Shown in pieces: positions 9,361-18,023 of a stretch of DNA of 64,000 bases. The stretch covers positions 310,001-374,000 of the forward strand of contig JACKHV010000001.1 of the NCBI GenBank assembly GCA_020638835.1. The letters are read 5' to 3'. The number at the start of each line of letters is the position of its first letter. Positions within the stretch are counted from its first letter, which is position 1. The notes under the pieces were generated by a model that saw only the letters and a program-made list of their open reading frames with translations, searched no databases and was not told the DNA's origin. This DNA comes from Planctomycetota bacterium. Lineage in GTDB: Bacteria > Planctomycetota > UBA1135 > GCA-002686595. Position numbers and translations under genes: made by a program.

Positions 9361-11039
9361 TGGAACTGCTGGACTCGCGTCGGCTCACGGGCGCGAACAT
9401 CCTGTCGAGCCGGCCCGGCGCGGTGATCGACGTGGCGATTCCGGAAGCGGAACGCGCGCGGGTGATCGCGGCGTGGGGGGAGCACGCGCGTCGCCTGCTC
9501 GATGCGCTGGGATGGGACGGTGAGCAGACCTTCGTGCGCGAGTCCGCGGACGGCGCGAGCTTGGCGATCAGCGCGCCGATCGACGTGCTGTACGCCGCGA
9601 CGGAAGTGAACGAGAGCGCGTGGACGGCGGCGGTGGCGGAAGCGAGTGGGCTGCCGGCTCCGGACACGGCGGGCGAACTGGGTCGGTTGCGCGCCGAGAT
9701 CGACGCGGAAGCGAACCCGGCGCTACTCGCCTTGCGCACGGCGGCGATCGAACGCGGCGTCGCCTTCCTCTCCGACGACGACTTGGTGTCGGTGGGGATG
9801 GGGACCGGTTCGCGCACCTGGCCGCGGAACGAGCTGCCCGCGCCGAGCGAGGTCGACTGGTCCGCGTTACGCGACGTCCCGACCGCGATGATCACGGGGA
9901 CGAACGGTAAGACGACGACGGTGCGCTTGCTCGCCGCGATCGCCGCGGCTGCGGGGCGCTGCGCGGGAATCACGTCGACCGATCGCGTATGCGTCGGCGA
10001 CGAGGTGATCGAGGAGGGAGACTGGTCCGGGCCGGGAGGGGCGCGCTTGGTTCTGCGCGACCGTCGAACCGAGGTGGGGCTGCTCGAGACGGCGCGCGGC
10101 GGGATGCTGCGGCGTGGACTCGCGATCGAAGCTTGCGATGTCGCGGCGGTGCTCAACGTCGCCGCGGATCACTTGGGCGAGTGGGGCGTCGGGACGCTGC
10201 AGAGCCTGGCGGAGGGCAAGTTCGTCGTCACGCGGGTCGCGCGCTGCGTCGTGCTGAACGCCGACGACGCCGTCGTGCTGCGCCTCTCCGAGGAACTCGC
10301 CTGCGAGGTCGTCTGGTTCACGCTCGAGCCCGACTCGCTCGTCCTCGCGCACCACGTCGCGCGCGGCGGTCGTGCGGCCTGGCTGGAGAACGGCGCGCTG
10401 TGGATGTGTCACGGCACGCAGCGTGAGCGATTGATCGGCGTGGACGAGGTCCCGATCACGATCGGCGGAGCGGCGCGCTACAACGTCGCGAACGCCCTCG
10501 CCGCGGCGGCGATCGCCGAACGCCTCGGCTTCTCGCTCGACGAGATCCGCGCCGGCCTGCGCGACTTCAAGAGCGACCGCCACGCGAACCCCGGCCGCAT
10601 GAACCAGTTCGAGTTCGACGGCGTGCGCGCCATCTGCGACTTCGCGCACAACCCGCACGGCTTCGAAGCCCTCTTCGACCTCGTCCGGCACATCCCCGCC
10701 AAGCGCCGCCTCGTCCTGCTCGGCCAAGCCGGCGACCGCGAGGAAGCTTCCGTCCGCGAGATGGTCGCGATCACCGTCGCCGCGCACTTCGACATGATCG
10801 TGATCAAGGAGCTGACCGAGCACCTCCGCGGCCGCGAGCTCGGCGAGGTCCCCGCCATCATCGAGTCCGAACTCCGCGCCCTCGGCGTGCCCGAGGACCG
10901 CTTCATCCACTGCGCCAGCGAACTCGAAGCCGTCGACTGGGCGCTCGCCTGGGCCCAACCGGGGGATCTCCTGCTGCTCCTCGCGCACGACAAGCGCGAC
11001 GAAGTGCTCGAGCGCCTCGAAGCGCATGCGGCGCGCTGA
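9360..11039 (+). CDS. Mur-ligase-only paralogue of cyanophycin synthetase
   Basis: A 559-residue protein whose residues about 170-555 match the Mur-ligase half of the neighbouring CphA: P-loop TGTNGKTTTVRLL near 179, LETARGGMLRRGL, AAVLNVAADHLGEWG, YNVANALAAAAIA, and CDFAHNPHGFEAL. The ATP-grasp domain is absent. The first 170 residues are a divergent region I cannot assign. The nucleotide-binding residues look intact, so it is probably an active amide ligase and not a relic. It starts with the A of the cphA stop codon (TGATG), which implies translational coupling. CphA2 of cyanobacteria differs in a different way: it keeps ATP-grasp and loses the Mur active site. Possible roles are adding Arg or Lys side chains, priming, or modifying the polymer. 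None is proven. Confidence 0.85.
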   Translation: MELLDSRRLTGANILSSRPGAVIDVAIPEAERARVIAAWGEHARRLLDALGWDGEQTFVRESADGASLAISAPIDVLYAATEVNESAWTAAVAEASGLPAPDTAGELGRLRAEIDAEANPALLALRTAAIERGVAFLSDDDLVSVGMGTGSRTWPRNELPAPSEVDWSALRDVPTAMITGTNGKTTTVRLLAAIAAAAGRCAGITSTDRVCVGDEVIEEGDWSGPGGARLVLRDRRTEVGLLETARGGMLRRGLAIEACDVAAVLNVAADHLGEWGVGTLQSLAEGKFVVTRVARCVVLNADDAVVLRLSEELACEVVWFTLEPDSLVLAHHVARGGRAAWLENGALWMCHGTQRERLIGVDEVPITIGGAARYNVANALAAAAIAERLGFSLDEIRAGLRDFKSDRHANPGRMNQFEFDGVRAICDFAHNPHGFEALFDLVRHIPAKRRLVLLGQAGDREEASVREMVAITVAAHFDMIVIKELTEHLRGRELGEVPAIIESELRALGVPEDRFIHCASELEAVDWALAWAQPGDLLLLLAHDKRDEVLERLEAHAAR

Positions 11040-11110
11040 TCGGCACCGCGGCGAACAGCACCTCGCTGCTCGGAGTTCGGGCGCAATGCGCCGAGTCGAG
11101 CTACGACAAC

Positions 11111-11806
11111 TCAGCCCGCCGCCGAGCGCGGCGCCGCGTCCAAGTCGATGGCGCGATACCGACGTCTCCAGCCGTGCGTGAGCTTCCACCCGCCGCGCAC
11201 GACGATCGCGCCGGCGCCGCTCGCCTCAGGATCCGGCGGTCTCCCCGCCCATCCGTCGAAGAACCTGCCCGACGAGAAGACGTCCGGCTCCTCCGCCATG
11301 CCACACGGGTCGTAGAGCGTGCCGTGCTTCAGGTGGTTGTTCAGAACGTACACGAGCGCGTTGCGCACTTCGCGCAGCGTCTTCAACACTCGATCGTGGA
11401 AGCGCTCACGGAACACACGCCCCGTGCGACGCCAGATCATCTTCAGCGTCCGCGCGATGCGCGAGTTGAGCCACTTCATTCCGTTCGACAACGCGGCCTT
11501 GGTGTCAGCCTCGACGATGAAGTGCACGTGATCGCGCTGGATCGAGTCGTGCACGATGCGGAAGTCCGCGCGTTGCGCCTCGCGAATGCAGTGCGTCAAC
11601 GCCCGCGCCTCGAGTGACTCGCGCAGCCAGGGCAAGCCCTCCGCCAGCTTGATCGTCACGATGCGAGGGTCGTGCCGCGACACTCGCTCGCGCGTCGCGT
11701 GCGCCACGCCACTCTTGCGAATCGGCCGGCCGGCGCCCTTGCGGCGACCTCCGCGCGTGCGCGGTTCGGGGAAGTCGAAGTCACTCTGCTGCAGCACCCG
11801 TCGCAC
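11111..11806 (-). CDS. REP-associated tyrosine transposase (RAYT, IS200-like Y1)
   Basis: A 231-residue protein with the single-strand HUH nuclease fold of IS200/RAYT transposases: the HUH motif HVHFIVEA near residue 92 and the candidate catalytic tyrosine in NALVYVLNNHLKH near 150. The arginine-rich N-terminus (RGGRRKGAGRP) and the C-terminal region fit RAYTs, which are single-copy domesticated enzymes that mobilise short palindromic REP sequences. The start is a GTG at 11806. The gene is convergent with the cyanophycin cluster, 71 bp away. No IS ends or target duplications are visible. An imperfect inverted repeat lies upstream (11926-12147), and many palindromes occur further right in the window. 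Family call is confident; the link to those palindromes is inference. Confidence 0.85.
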   Translation of the reverse strand: MRRVLQQSDFDFPEPRTRGGRRKGAGRPIRKSGVAHATRERVSRHDPRIVTIKLAEGLPWLRESLEARALTHCIREAQRADFRIVHDSIQRDHVHFIVEADTKAALSNGMKWLNSRIARTLKMIWRRTGRVFRERFHDRVLKTLREVRNALVYVLNNHLKHGTLYDPCGMAEEPDVFSSGRFFDGWAGRPPDPEASGAGAIVVRGGWKLTHGWRRRYRAIDLDAAPRSAAG

Positions 11807-12455
11807 ACTTCTTGGAACGACGCGCGCGCGGCAATGTTGGTGATAAGTGCTGTACTCTTACTCTATTCGCAGAATGGAAGCGAAGTTTGGACGCCGAGAT
11901 GGGGAGGTCTCGATCGTCGGTCACTGGCGCCGCCGCGCTGCGCTCGTGCTCCGCCGAGGGCTCCGCTCCGCGCGGCTGGGTTCGGCGTTTCACGTGTCGT
12001 GGCACGGGTGCTCCGTCGGCACGGACGCGCGCGCACAACAACACCGCCGTTATCAAGTTCGAGACTCGCCACCCCCCGAGCCCCGTGACGCGAAAACGAG
12101 CCCCGCGAGCGGAGCCCTGGGCGGAGCTCGAGCGAGCGGGGCGGCGCTGCAACGACCAACGACGGAACCTCGCCGGCCCCGCCTGCACGCGGGCCTCGCA
12201 ATCCGTCTCCGACCACGCCGCTCACACCGCGACCCGGAACGTCTTTCCGCATCGGCGCACCGCCGCGCCCGCGAACTCGCGCCTCCCCGGCCGGGAACAC
12301 CGGAATCCAGCGAAAAGGGGCCCGTTCGCTCAATCGGCGCCTCCGGGGTGTCGAAAGGGGATGGGGTCTCGAGCACAGCTCGGGGTCCGCGCAGGCGCTT
12401 CGGGCGGGGGGCTCGGGCGCGCATCGTCCTCACGCAAGCGACCCGGAGTCCACTC
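11807..12455. other. 649-bp gap between RAYT and EAL-HDOD gene
   Basis: No protein-like frame is seen; open frames here are arginine-rich artefacts of high GC. Near 11840-11880 there is a short AT-richer patch (GATAAGTGCTGTACTCTTAC), a plausible promoter zone for the minus-strand RAYT. The rest holds the imperfect inverted repeat described separately and GC-rich sequence up to the ATG at 12456. Confidence 0.5.
11926..12147. repeat. Imperfect long inverted repeat beside RAYT
   Basis: Arms at about 11926-11994 and 12085-12147 are roughly three-quarters complementary. The core GCTCCGCCGAGGGCTCCGCT (11948-11967) and its partner across 12107-12127 match at 20 of 21 positions. The spacer of about 90 bp carries smaller inverted pieces (GGCACGG/CCGTGCC-like). 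Position 120-340 bp upstream of the RAYT start resembles REP doublets that flank RAYT genes. High GC and repeated short words lower confidence. Confidence 0.5.
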
Positions 12456-13676
12456 ATGGCAGGCGCCTACGTCGGCCGGCAAGCTATCTACGACCGTTCC
12501 ATGAAGGTGCACGCCTACGAGCTGCTGTACCGCAGGTGCGGTGAGTCTCGAGGGGCCGAGTTCCCGAGCGGGGATCTCGCGACGGCGCACGTGCTGTCGG
12601 ACGCCTTCCTGGAGATCGGTGCGCAGCGCTTGGCCGGTGACGTGCCGTGCTTCCTGAACCTCACCGAGGGGTACATCACCGGGGATCTGCCGTTGCCGCT
12701 CCCGCCGGAGCGCGTGGTGGTGGAAGTGCTCGAAGACGTGCTTCCGACCGCAGCCGTCGTCGAAGGCGTCGAGCGCATCAAGGAGCGCGGCGTGCGCATC
12801 GCGCTGGACGACTACGTGCACCGCGACGGGAACGATCCGCTGCTCGAGATTGCGGAGTACGTGAAGGTCGACCTGCGCGCCCAGGACCGCGATGCGACCC
12901 GTGCGCTCGTCGAGGAGCTGCGCAAGTGGAACGTCAAGCTGCTCGCCGAGAAGGTCGAGACCGAGGAAGAGCTGAACTTCTGCATGGACCTCGGATTCGA
13001 CTACTTCCAAGGCTTCTTCCTGAACAAGCCCGAGATCGTCGAGGGGCACCGTATCCCGTCGAACCGCGTCGGCCTGCTGCGCATCCTCTCGAAGCTGCTC
13101 GATCCGATGGTCGAGATGAAGAGCCTGGGCGAGCTGATCAGCCAGGACGTCTCGCTCGCGTACAAGTTGATGCGGCACTCGAACTCGACGCTCTTCGCGC
13201 CGCAGCAGGAGATCACGGCCATCCAGCACAGCCTCGTGCTGCTCGGCCTGCGCGCGATCCGCGAGATCGTGAGCCTGATCATCCTGATCGATCTCGACGA
13301 TCGGCCGGGCGACCTCGTCACGCAGTCGCTGACGCGGGCGCGCATGTGCCAGGGGCTTGCGGAGCGCGTTGGCTACGGCGACCCGAGCGAGTTCTTCACG
13401 GCGGGGCTCTTCTCCAACTTGGACGCGTTGACGCGCGTCCCGATGGAGCGAGTCCTCGCGGACCTGCCGCTGTCGGAACGGCTGGCGGCCGCCCTCCTCG
13501 CCGGTGAAGGCAAGATGGGGGCTGCACTCGCCTGCGTCCGCGCCTTCGAGCGCGGAGACTGGGACGATGTCGGATTCGGGGGGCTCGACGAGGGCGAGCT
13601 CAGCGACGCCTTCGCCGATGCGACGGCGTACAGCCAGAGGTTGTTCACCGGCATGGCGGCGAACATCGCTGCCTGA
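12456..13676 (+). CDS. EAL-HDOD domain signalling protein
   Basis: A 406-residue protein of the YuxH type. Residues 1 to about 195 are an EAL-like domain beginning YVGRQAIYDRSMKVHAYELLYR; the EAL signature is replaced by ELL. Later motifs are also weak (DDYVHRDGN; VKVDLRAQ), so c-di-GMP hydrolysis is unlikely and the domain is probably a sensor or scaffold. Residues about 200-395 are an HDOD domain (LGELISQDVSLAYKLMRHSNS, then LLGLRAIREIVSLIILI). Such proteins take part in signal transduction. The ATG at 12456 (MAGAYVGRQ) is chosen because upstream in-frame sequence is not protein-like. No partner gene adjoins it. Confidence 0.88.
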   Translation: MAGAYVGRQAIYDRSMKVHAYELLYRRCGESRGAEFPSGDLATAHVLSDAFLEIGAQRLAGDVPCFLNLTEGYITGDLPLPLPPERVVVEVLEDVLPTAAVVEGVERIKERGVRIALDDYVHRDGNDPLLEIAEYVKVDLRAQDRDATRALVEELRKWNVKLLAEKVETEEELNFCMDLGFDYFQGFFLNKPEIVEGHRIPSNRVGLLRILSKLLDPMVEMKSLGELISQDVSLAYKLMRHSNSTLFAPQQEITAIQHSLVLLGLRAIREIVSLIILIDLDDRPGDLVTQSLTRARMCQGLAERVGYGDPSEFFTAGLFSNLDALTRVPMERVLADLPLSERLAAALLAGEGKMGAALACVRAFERGDWDDVGFGGLDEGELSDAFADATAYSQRLFTGMAANIAA

Positions 13677-13801
13677 CCTCCAACGAGGGCCCAGCTTCAG
13701 GCTTGCACGCCGGCCGCGGAGAGGTCCTACTCTCGCGCCGGCTCCGAGCAGCCTGCGTCGGCACCTCTCGCCGTCCGCATCGACACTCGGCCGGAACGTC
13801 G

Positions 13802-15112
13802 ATGATGTTCCTCCCGTTCGTCCTCTCCGGCGGCGCGTTCGTCGGGCTCCTGCAACGCGCCGAGATCGTCTCGGCGAGCGCCGAAACGCGTGATCAGGCT
13901 GCGGTCCAGCAACCAGACCTCGAGACGCTCGTGCAGAACGACTTGCGCAAACGCGACGTGCCGCTCGAGAAGCTCGACGCGAGCAGGTCGGGTTGGTTCG
14001 GAAGGTTCGTGTTGGACTGGGGCGGAGGCCGTAGGCGACTCGAGGACCTCGGACTCTCGATCGAGATGCTCTACACGACCGACGGCTCCTACGCCGTCGC
14101 GGGAGGCGCGGATCCGCGCGGAACGGCGTTGCGCGGGCTCCTCGACGTGACGTTCACCTACGACACCGAACCAGCGCTCGGCGTGCGCGGCGGAACCCTC
14201 CACGCCGGCTTGCAGTGGATCAACGGAGCGGACGGTTCGGGGCGCTTCGGGGTCGCGCAGGCCTTCTCGAACATCGACTCCGAGCATCGCTTCCAGCTCG
14301 GCCGCGTGTGGTACGAGCAGTTCGTCGAGGGCGCTGGCACGCGCGTGCGCCTCGGCAAGATCGACGCGAACTCGTTGTTCGCCTACGTCGAGAGCGGCGG
14401 GCAGTTCATCCATTCGTCCATGGGCTTCAGCCCGACGATCTACTTGATGCCGACCTACCCCGATGCTGCCTTCGGGTTGGCAGTCGTGCAATCGGTGGGC
14501 GGCGGCGTCGAGCTGCGCGCGGGTGTCTTCGACGGCTCGTTCGCGCGCGGCGTGCGCACCGGTCAGGACGGGCCTCAGACCGTCTTCCGAGGGCCGCACG
14601 ACCTCTTCTTCATCGGTGAAGCGGACCTCGCCTGGGACGATGACTCACCGGGTCGCGCCGGCTTCGGCGCGTGGGCGCACGACGGCGACCTCGAGCGCTT
14701 CGACGGCGGGACGGAGCACGGCACCGCGGGCCTCTACGCGCTCCTCGAGCAACGCGTGTGGAGTTCAGCGCGTGTCGAAGGCAGGCACGTCGACGGCTTC
14801 GTGCAGCTCGGCTGGGCCGACGCCGACGTCTCGCCCTTCGAGAACCACCTCGGCCTGGGGGCGCAGTGGACCAACGCGTTCACTTCGCGCCAAGACCGGC
14901 TCGGCCTCGGTCTCACGCGCGCGGGACTCTCCGGCGCGCCGGGTGCGGGGTTCACGGAGAACGCCGAAACGGCCGTGGAGCTGTTCTACGGCTTCGAGCT
15001 CGCCCCCTGGGTGCGTGCGAAGCCGGACCTGCAGTACGTGCGTAATCCCGGCGGGGACGCAGCGCTCGATGATGCTTGGATCGCGACGCTCCGCGTGACC
15101 TTCTCGCTCTAA
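13802..15112 (+). CDS. OprB-like carbohydrate-selective porin
   Basis: About 436 residues, predicted outer-membrane beta-barrel. A hydrophobic N-terminal stretch (MMFLPFVLSGGAFVGLL) is a likely signal peptide. OprB-family features include LGRVWYEQFVEGAGTRVRLGKIDAN, QFIHSSMGFSPTIYLMPTYP, AELFYGFELAPWVRAKPDLQYV-like terminal strands, and the C-terminus ATLRVTFSL. The family passes sugars or other small solutes through the outer membrane. The start at 13802 or 13805 is preferred over an upstream ATG at 13703 because the upstream peptide is arginine-rich. It is followed by the HD gene after 9 bp. Confidence 0.85.
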   Translation: MMFLPFVLSGGAFVGLLQRAEIVSASAETRDQAAVQQPDLETLVQNDLRKRDVPLEKLDASRSGWFGRFVLDWGGGRRRLEDLGLSIEMLYTTDGSYAVAGGADPRGTALRGLLDVTFTYDTEPALGVRGGTLHAGLQWINGADGSGRFGVAQAFSNIDSEHRFQLGRVWYEQFVEGAGTRVRLGKIDANSLFAYVESGGQFIHSSMGFSPTIYLMPTYPDAAFGLAVVQSVGGGVELRAGVFDGSFARGVRTGQDGPQTVFRGPHDLFFIGEADLAWDDDSPGRAGFGAWAHDGDLERFDGGTEHGTAGLYALLEQRVWSSARVEGRHVDGFVQLGWADADVSPFENHLGLGAQWTNAFTSRQDRLGLGLTRAGLSGAPGAGFTENAETAVELFYGFELAPWVRAKPDLQYVRNPGGDAALDDAWIATLRVTFSL

Positions 15113-15121
15113 CATGGCGGC

Positions 15122-15709
15122 ATGAAGATCACGCGTGACGATGCTTGGAACCAGCTGTGTGAGTGGACGAAGACGGACGCGCTGCGCATCCATGCGCGCT
15201 CGGTCGAGGAGGTGATGCGGGCGGCGGCGGCGCGCTACGGCGGAGGCGAGGCTGACGTAGACGAGTGGGGCATCGCCGGCCTGCTGCACGACGCCGACTA
15301 CGAGGCGTGGCCGGAGGATCACCCGCGGCGCATCGTCGAGTGGCTACGCGAGCGCGGCGAGGAGGCGATCGCGCACGCGATCTCGGCTCACTACACGCAG
15401 TGGGGCGTGCCCTACGAGTCGCAGCTCGACAAGGCGCTGCTCGCGTGCGACGAACTCACCGGCTTCGTCGGAGCGTGCGCGCTCGTGCGACCGGACGGGC
15501 TCTCGACACTGACGCCCAAGAGCGTGAAGAAGAAGCTGAAGTCGAAAGGCTTCGCGGCCGGCGTCGATCGGGACGAGGTGGCGGCGGGCGTCGAGTTGCT
15601 CGGTACGGACCTCGGCGAGCACATCCAGTTCGTCATCGACGCGCTGCAGCCCTTCGCCGAGGAGTTCGCACTGACCGGCAACGGCGCGACGTCGACGGAC
15701 GCCGGCTGA
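15122..15709 (+). CDS. HD-domain hydrolase
   Basis: A 195-residue predicted metal-dependent phosphohydrolase. The HD-type residues are HARSVEEV near residue 24, the paired histidine-aspartate in LLHDADYE near 56, and HAISAHYTQWG near 92. This fits the family of small HDIG-like hydrolases often annotated as predicted hydrolases acting on nucleotides or phosphoesters. The substrate is unknown. It begins 9 bp after the porin stop, so the two may be co-transcribed, though the functions are not obviously linked. Confidence 0.8.
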   Translation: MKITRDDAWNQLCEWTKTDALRIHARSVEEVMRAAAARYGGGEADVDEWGIAGLLHDADYEAWPEDHPRRIVEWLRERGEEAIAHAISAHYTQWGVPYESQLDKALLACDELTGFVGACALVRPDGLSTLTPKSVKKKLKSKGFAAGVDRDEVAAGVELLGTDLGEHIQFVIDALQPFAEEFALTGNGATSTDAG

Positions 15710-15804
15710 TAGGTCGAATCCGCGCGAGATTCTCGAGAATGCCGAACCGTGTCCGCGCATAGGCGACCCCACCGACGCCGCGCGGCGCGCAAGCGGAGAT
15801 CCCC

Positions 15805-16593
15805 ATGAACTCACACGAACTCGACTACGTCCTCCACGGCGACGACATGCAGCTCGTCGAAGTCACCCTCGACCTCGGCGAGACCGTCATCGCCGAAGCC
15901 GGCGCCATGAACTACATGGACGACGGCGTCACCTTCGAGGCGCGGATGGGGGACGGTTCGTCGCCCAACCAAGGCGTGATGGACAAGCTCTTCCAGGTCG
16001 GCAAGCGCGTGCTCACCGGCGAGTCGATCTTCCTCACGCACTTCACGAACGAGGGCGGTGGCCGACGCACCGTCGCCTTCGCCGCGCCCTACCCCGGCAA
16101 GATCATCCCGCTCGACCTCGCCGAGCTCGGCGGCGAGCTGCTCTGCCAGAAGAACGCCTTCCTCTGCGCGGCTTTCGGCACCTCGGTCGGCATCGCGTTC
16201 CACCGGCGTTTCGGGGCCGGCCTCTTCGGCGGAGAAGGCTTCCTGCTCCAGCGCCTGCGCGGCGACGGCCTCGTCTTCGCGCACGCCGGCGGCACGATCC
16301 TGAAGCGCGAGTTGCGTGGCGAGACGCTCAAGGTCGACACGGGCTGCCTTGTCGCGTTCACGCCCGGCATCGACTACGACATCCAACGCGCCGGCGGCCT
16401 GAAGTCGATGTTCTTCGGCGGCGAAGGCTTGTTCCTCGCCACGCTTCGCGGACACGGAACGGTCTGGCTGCAGTCGCTGCCCTTCTCGCGCCTCGCCGAC
16501 CGCATCCTCGCGAACGCTCCGTCGCGGGGCGGGCGCTCGACCGGCGAGGGCTCGATCCTCGGCGGCCTCGGGCGGCTGATCGACGGAGACTGA
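15805..16593 (+). CDS. TIGR00266 / AIM24 family protein
   Basis: A 262-residue protein of the TIGR00266 (DUF124, AIM24-like) family, a beta-helix fold of unknown biochemical role. Characteristic phrases are ETVIAEAGAMNYMDDGV near residue 26, GESIFLTHFTNEGGG near 72, GGEGFLLQRLRGDGLVF near 142, and LVAFTPGIDYDIQRAGG near 186. A GGAG ribosome-binding site at 15795-15798 sits 6 bases before the ATG. Its stop codon forms one arm of a small inverted repeat shared with the convergent SDR gene. It has no predicted membrane segment. Confidence 0.88.
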   Translation: MNSHELDYVLHGDDMQLVEVTLDLGETVIAEAGAMNYMDDGVTFEARMGDGSSPNQGVMDKLFQVGKRVLTGESIFLTHFTNEGGGRRTVAFAAPYPGKIIPLDLAELGGELLCQKNAFLCAAFGTSVGIAFHRRFGAGLFGGEGFLLQRLRGDGLVFAHAGGTILKRELRGETLKVDTGCLVAFTPGIDYDIQRAGGLKSMFFGGEGLFLATLRGHGTVWLQSLPFSRLADRILANAPSRGGRSTGEGSILGGLGRLIDGD

Positions 16594-16611
16594 GCGCGCG
16601 TCGGGCGCTCA
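16591..16611. terminator. Hairpin whose arms contain both stop codons
   Basis: TGAGCGC (16591-16597) and GCGCTCA (16605-16611) form a 7-bp stem with a 7-nt loop. The left arm begins with the TGA of the TIGR00266 gene and the right arm ends with the reversed TGA of the convergent SDR gene. It is probably a compact bidirectional terminator, although no T-run follows on either side. Confidence 0.5.
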
Positions 16612-17355
16612 GCCTTCGTAGCGCAGCACTTGGTGCCGCGGGCCCGCGTCCGACTCGAGCAACAGGGCGATCCGCTTCGCCGGCCCTTCCGGAGGAACGA
16701 GCAGCCCGTCGCGGTGCAGCTCCTCGAAGCGCTCGCGGCGCGGGAAGTCGGCGACCTTCGCGGAACGGATCTGTTCCTGCATCTCCGTCGCGACCACGCC
16801 CGGCGCGAAGGTGAAGACGCGCACGTCGCGTCCGGCCAGCTCGTCGAACTCCTCGAGCTCGACCGCGAGCACTTCGTCCGCCATGCGCAGTGCGGCCTTG
16901 CCCGCGCAGTAGGCGCCCCAGCCCGGGTAGCCGTTCGTCGCCGCGCCGCTCGAGAGTGAGACGATGCGGCACGGAGCCTTCGGAACGGCGCCCGCGAAGT
17001 GCCCGGCGAGCCACGTCGGCACGGCGGCGTTGATGCGCAACGCCGCGTCGAGCTCGCGCAAGCCGACGCGCGAGAGCGGGCCGACGGGGTTGAGTCGGCC
17101 GGCGTTGTTGACCAGCCCGACGCGCGGTCGATCCGCGAGGCGCGCGACTTCGTGGAAGACTCCCGTGAAGTAGACGGACGTCGTCTCGAAGTCCGTGAGG
17201 TCGAGGCGTTGATGGTGGAAGCCCTCGGCCTCCTGGAACTCGCAGTCCTGCCGGCGCGAGACGCCGAGCACTTCCCATCCGCGTGCGAGCAGTTCGCGGA
17301 CCGTGGCGGAGCCGATGCCGCGGCTGCATCCGGTGACGAGGGCGAAGGGCTTCAT
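16609..17355 (-). CDS. Short-chain dehydrogenase/reductase
   Basis: A 248-residue classical SDR oxidoreductase. It has the nucleotide-binding motif TGCSRGIGSA near residue 8, NNAG near 85, the catalytic Ser in SLSSGAA near 136 and the YxxxK pair in AYCAGK near 149-153. Length and motifs are similar to sepiapterin reductase-like or YueD-like enzymes, with NADP(H) likely because an arginine-rich strand follows the glycine motif (GVSRRQ). The ATG at 17355 is the first in frame that precedes the Rossmann strand. Its substrate cannot be told from context. Confidence 0.88.
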   Translation of the reverse strand: MKPFALVTGCSRGIGSATVRELLARGWEVLGVSRRQDCEFQEAEGFHHQRLDLTDFETTSVYFTGVFHEVARLADRPRVGLVNNAGRLNPVGPLSRVGLRELDAALRINAAVPTWLAGHFAGAVPKAPCRIVSLSSGAATNGYPGWGAYCAGKAALRMADEVLAVELEEFDELAGRDVRVFTFAPGVVATEMQEQIRSAKVADFPRRERFEELHRDGLLVPPEGPAKRIALLLESDAGPRHQVLRYEG

Positions 17356-17414
17356 GCGAGCGTGTCCGTTTCGAGGGTTCGGCGCGACGTGCGTCGCGCG
17401 GGGATGCGCACAGC

Positions 17415-18023
17415 CTATCCGGCGGGGCCGGCGAGCTGCCAGCCGGCGAACAGGAGGCCGATCGCCGCGAGCCAGCTTCCGGCGACGCGCAGCGCGATCG
17501 CGGCGCCGCGTCGTTCGAGGTGGACGCCGCAGGCCGTCGTCAGCGTCGCGACGACGAATACGCCCGAGGCGATGCCGAGCGTCGACAGCCAGACGCCGTC
17601 GGCGGCGCGCGCGGCCGATCCGTTCTCGAGGCCGTGTAGCACGCCGACGGCAATGCCGAGCGCGAGCAGCACGCGCGGAGAGGGCGCGCGGTTCACCGCG
17701 CAGGCCAGACCGAGTGCGACGAGCAGGCCCGCGACGAGCAGCGGCGGGGCGGACAGCGGCGCGCCCCACGCGAAGGAGGCGGCCGTCGCGACGGTCCAGG
17801 CCGCGCAGAGTCCGACGAGTGCGCGCCGTCCGCCCTCCGCGCCGCGCAGAGCGGCGAGCGTCGCGAGCGCGAGGATCACGAGCAGGTCCTCGGGTGTGAC
17901 GAGCGGGTGCGCGGCTCCGTCGTAGAACGGGCCGAGCTCGGTCGAGACCAAGTGTGCGCTCGCGGTGGGGGCGAGCGACGAGCAGGCGGCCGTTGCGAGC
18001 AGTGCGCGAGGCCCGTGCTTCAT
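17415..18023 (-). CDS. HupE/UreJ-like membrane protein (degenerate)
   Basis: A 202-residue polytopic membrane protein with a signal-like N-terminus (LLATAACSSLAPTASA) and about five hydrophobic segments. The expected HupE/UreJ signature HPxxGxDH appears in altered form as HPLVTPEDLLV near residue 38. LGIAVGVLHGLENGSAA in the second half resembles the family's second motif. Family members transport nickel or cobalt, but the altered metal-site motif makes that doubtful here. Its start overlaps the stop of the preceding gene (ATGA, 18020-18023), so it is the last gene of the DUF3604 operon. Confidence 0.7.
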   Translation of the reverse strand: MKHGPRALLATAACSSLAPTASAHLVSTELGPFYDGAAHPLVTPEDLLVILALATLAALRGAEGGRRALVGLCAAWTVATAASFAWGAPLSAPPLLVAGLLVALGLACAVNRAPSPRVLLALGIAVGVLHGLENGSAARAADGVWLSTLGIASGVFVVATLTTACGVHLERRGAAIALRVAGSWLAAIGLLFAGWQLAGPAG

